Source: Gallionellaceae bacterium UBA6222 (GTDB lineage: Bacteria; Pseudomonadota; Gammaproteobacteria; Burkholderiales; Gallionellaceae). Taken from it: a DNA stretch of 14,348 bases. The position numbers were made by a program, and so were the translations under genes. The notes below the pieces were generated by a model that was not told the origin of the DNA, made no database searches, and saw only the letters and a list, made by a program, of their open reading frames with translations. Positions 12,594 to 14,348 of the stretch are shown here, piece by piece (the stretch's first letter is position 1; each line of letters begins with the position of its first letter). Location of the stretch: positions 1 to 14,348 of the forward strand of contig DISA01000075.1 of NCBI GenBank assembly GCA_002421915.1, given 5' to 3'.

Positions 12594-13565
12594 ATGCCTA
12601 CCAATAATTTGTTGAAGCCGCGCATTATCGATGTGCAAAATATCTCGGTCACCAAGGCACGGGTGGTGATGGAGCCGTTCGAGCGCGGTTATGGCCACAC
12701 TTTGGGTAATGCCCTGCGCCGCATCCTGCTATCTTCCATGCCCGGCTATGCAGTGACCGAAGTCAAGATTGCTGGTGTGTTACACGAATACTCGCCGATT
12801 GATGGTGTTCAGGAAGATGTGGTTGAAATTTTGCTGAATCTGAAGGGGCTGGTACTTAAATTGCACGGCAAGCAGGAAGCCACTTTGCGCCTCAAGAAAG
12901 CGGGTGCCGGTGTTGTTACAGCGGCTGATATTGAGGTTGATGCAGATACCGAAGTGATTAATCCGGAACATGTCATTGCACACTTGACTGCCGGTGGCAA
13001 GCTGGACATGGAAATCAAGATCGAGCAAGGTCGCGGTTACGTTTCCGCTATCTCGCGCCAGCAACCCGGCGCGACCAAGTCGGTGGGGCATATCGCGCTG
13101 GATGCTTCCTTCAGCCCGATCTTGCGCGTCAGCTATGCCGTCGAGAGTGCCCGCGTCGAGCAACGCACCGATCTGGACAAGCTGATCATCGACATCGAGA
13201 CCAACAGCGCAATTGATCCGGAGGAGTCGATCCGCTACGCCGCGCGCATTCTGGTGGAACAATTCTCCGTATTCGCCGCGCTGGAAGGCACGCCGGCTCC
13301 GGTTGAGAAGCCGCAAGTGCCGAAGGTCGATCCGATGTTGCTGCGCCCGGTGGATGACCTGGAATTGACCCCGCGTTCATCCAACTGCCTCAAGGCACAG
13401 AGCATCCATTACATCGGCGATCTGATTCAATACACTGAAGCCGATCTGTTGCGTACCCCAAACCTTGGGCGCAAGTCGCTCAATGAGATCAAGCAGATTC
13501 TTGCCGAGCATGATTTGTCGCTGGGTATGAAATTGGAAAACTGGGCGGCAGTGACCGAGAACTAA
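12594..13565 (+). CDS. rpoA: DNA-directed RNA polymerase subunit alpha
   Basis: Alpha dimerises to start assembly of RNA polymerase and its C-terminal domain binds UP elements and activators. The 323 residues match the family (329). The N-terminal domain shows GYGHTLGNALRRILLSSMPG near residues 32-51, needed for dimerisation and for beta binding, and RVEQRTDLDKLIIDI. A linker around 235-255 leads to the C-terminal domain, with Arg261 in PRSSNCLKA equivalent to E. coli Arg265, the main DNA contact, and LLRTPNLGRKSLNEIK. GGAGTGA (12584-12590) is the ribosome binding site. Being inside a ribosomal operon ties its supply to growth rate. Confidence 0.99.
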   Translation: MPTNNLLKPRIIDVQNISVTKARVVMEPFERGYGHTLGNALRRILLSSMPGYAVTEVKIAGVLHEYSPIDGVQEDVVEILLNLKGLVLKLHGKQEATLRLKKAGAGVVTAADIEVDADTEVINPEHVIAHLTAGGKLDMEIKIEQGRGYVSAISRQQPGATKSVGHIALDASFSPILRVSYAVESARVEQRTDLDKLIIDIETNSAIDPEESIRYAARILVEQFSVFAALEGTPAPVEKPQVPKVDPMLLRPVDDLELTPRSSNCLKAQSIHYIGDLIQYTEADLLRTPNLGRKSLNEIKQILAEHDLSLGMKLENWAAVTEN

Positions 13566-13570
13566 AGCTT

Positions 13571-13588
13571 GCTTGGACAAAACCAAGC
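13571..13588 (+). promoter_or_regulatory. Hairpin between rpoA and rplQ
   Basis: GCTTGG (13571-13576) and CCAAGC (13583-13588) form a perfect six-base-pair stem with an ACAAAA loop, five bases after the rpoA stop. No T-run follows, so it is not an intrinsic terminator. It may set a processing or stability boundary in the mRNA; this is inference. Confidence 0.45.
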
Positions 13589-13610
13589 CAGAAAGTAAGA
13601 GAGGAAAATC

Positions 13611-14003
13611 ATGCGTCACCGTTTAGGACTTAGAAAACTGAATCGCACCAGCAGCCATCGCCTGGCGATGTTGCGCAATATGACCGTCTCGTTGCTGCGT
13701 CACGAAGTCATCAAGACCACCTTGCCCAAAGCCAAGGAATTGCGCCGTGTCGCGGAGCCGATCCTGACACTGGGCAAGAATCCAAGTTTGGCTAATCGCC
13801 GTTTGGCTTTTGCGCGTTTGCGTGATCGCGAGATGGTGAGCAAGTTGTTCGATGAACTGGGGCCGCGCTATGCAGCGCGTAATGGCGGCTACTCGCGCAT
13901 TCTCAAGTTTGGTTTCCGCAAGGGAGACAATGCACCGATGGCACTGATCGAGCTGATGGATCGCCCGGCTGAAGCGCAACCCGTCGAAGTGGCAGGCGAG
14001 TAA
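13611..14003 (+). CDS. rplQ: 50S ribosomal protein L17
   Basis: L17 lies near the tunnel exit on the large subunit. The 130 residues match the family (127). Signatures are MRHRLGLRKLNRTSSHRLAM, LLRHEVIKTTLPKAKELR, FDELGPRYAARNGGYSRI and KFGFRKGDNAPMALIEL. GAGAGGA at 13599-13605 is the ribosome binding site. It is the last gene of the alpha operon; a strong terminator begins 27 bases after its stop. Confidence 0.98.
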   Translation: MRHRLGLRKLNRTSSHRLAMLRNMTVSLLRHEVIKTTLPKAKELRRVAEPILTLGKNPSLANRRLAFARLRDREMVSKLFDELGPRYAARNGGYSRILKFGFRKGDNAPMALIELMDRPAEAQPVEVAGE

Positions 14004-14030
14004 ATTTCCCGGAACACGCGCAGCAAAGCA

Positions 14031-14062
14031 CAAGGCCGGGTTATCCGGCCTTGTTGTTTTTT
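14031..14062 (+). terminator. Intrinsic terminator of the ribosomal-protein block
   Basis: CAAGGCCGG (14031-14039) pairs perfectly with CCGGCCTTG (14045-14053) around a GTTAT loop, and TTGTTTTTT (14054-14062) follows. This nine-base-pair GC-rich stem plus T-run is a textbook rho-independent terminator. It is the only strong one in the window. In the opposite direction the stem is followed only by TGCTTTGC, so it is a weaker terminator for uvrA. Confidence 0.9.
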
Positions 14063-14081
14063 CACCCCAGACGGTACAACC

Positions 14082-14348
14082 TTATTCCAGCAATTTCCTA
14101 AGATAAGGCCCGGTCACGCTGTCCTTGTTTGCCACGATTTGCCGCGGTGATCCCTGCGCCACGATGCGGCCGCCGCCTTCGCCGCCCTCGGGGCCGAGGT
14201 CTATCACCCAATCCGCGGTTTTGATCACATCCAGATTGTGTTCGATCACTACCAGCGTGTTGCCCTGGTCACGCAATTTGTGGATCACCTTCAGCAGCAT
14301 GTCGATATCGTGGAAATGCAGGCCGGTGGTCGGCTCGTCGAGGATGTA
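14082..14348 (-). CDS. uvrA: Excinuclease ABC subunit A, C-terminal part (5' end outside window)
   Basis: These are the last 88 codons of UvrA, the damage-recognition ATPase of nucleotide excision repair. The fragment begins, at the window edge, with the Walker B strand YILDEPTTGLHFHDI of the second ABC domain, followed by GNTLVVIEHNLDVIKTADW with the H-loop His, and the DLGPEGGEGGGRIVAQG segment typical of UvrA. The stop is TAA (14082-14084 on the + strand reads TTA). The gene converges on rplQ with the terminator between them. It is functionally unrelated to the ribosomal block; its promoter and most of the gene lie outside the window. Confidence 0.97.
   Translation of the reverse strand, partial: YILDEPTTGLHFHDIDMLLKVIHKLRDQGNTLVVIEHNLDVIKTADWVIDLGPEGGEGGGRIVAQGSPRQIVANKDSVTGPYLRKLLE

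Noticed and set aside
12780..13316. Open frame of 178 codons on the - strand opposite rpoA
   Set aside because: It is a shadow of the strongly conserved rpoA reading frame, without independent coding signals.
13571..13588. Intrinsic terminator between rpoA and rplQ
   Set aside because: The stem is only six base pairs and is followed by CAGAAAG and not by T residues; rplQ is normally co-transcribed with rpoA.
1..14348. Mobile elements, CRISPR arrays, toxin-antitoxin or defence genes
   Set aside because: Every stretch is accounted for by conserved housekeeping genes or short spacers; no direct repeats, transposase or unknown inserted gene was seen.

Overview
The window is a stretch of the bacterial ribosomal-protein supercluster: the 3' end of tuf, then a complete S10-spc-alpha gene block on the + strand (rpsJ to rplQ, 27 complete genes), closed by an intrinsic terminator and met by the 3' end of uvrA on the - strand. 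There is no mobile element, CRISPR array, tRNA or rRNA. Nearly all of the sequence is coding; the longest gap is 143 bases (5395-5537).

The organism is most probably a betaproteobacterium. The gene order tuf-rpsJ-rplC-rplD-rplW-rplB, the ATGA-type overlaps, the long zinc-free S14 (101 aa), the 38-aa L36 and the overall similarity of the proteins all fit. The four-cysteine S4 N-terminus (K-C-R-Q-C ... K-C ... K-C) is unlike the cysteine-poor S4 of E. coli and reminds me of iron- and ammonia-oxidising Nitrosomonadales (Gallionella/Sideroxydans/Nitrosomonas relatives). This placement is inference from memory, not a search.

Layout: (1) 1-323, tuf end, with a strong-looking sigma70 promoter (304-332) across its stop codon and an 80-base GC-rich leader. 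(2) 412-5394, S10 operon: rpsJ, rplC, rplD, rplW, rplB, rpsS, rplV, rpsC, rplP, rpmC, rpsQ. (3) 5395-5537, the spc promoter (TAGAAT at 5440) and a leader almost entirely occupied by one long hairpin. (4) 5538-11100, spc operon: rplN, rplX, rplE, rpsN, rpsH, rplF, rplR, rpsE, rpmD, rplO, secY, rpmJ. infA, which many betaproteobacteria carry between secY and rpmJ, is missing; a 31-codon open frame lies there. (5) 11101-11159, extended -10 promoter and very short leader. (6) 11160-14003, alpha operon: rpsM, rpsK, rpsD, rpoA, rplQ. (7) 14031-14062 terminator, then convergent uvrA from 14348 (partial) to 14082.

The genes act together: 25 ribosomal proteins of both subunits, EF-Tu to feed the ribosome, SecY to receive its secreted products, and the RNA polymerase alpha subunit are made in one growth-rate-linked block. 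Three promoters at the classical operon boundaries indicate independent entry points. The more notable features are the zinc-type S4 with a TTG start, the structured spc leader, the short S10 and alpha leaders that leave little room for the E. coli L4 and S4 feedback structures, and the infA gap. I see no evidence of a wholly new system; the findings are about regulation and variation inside a conserved block.
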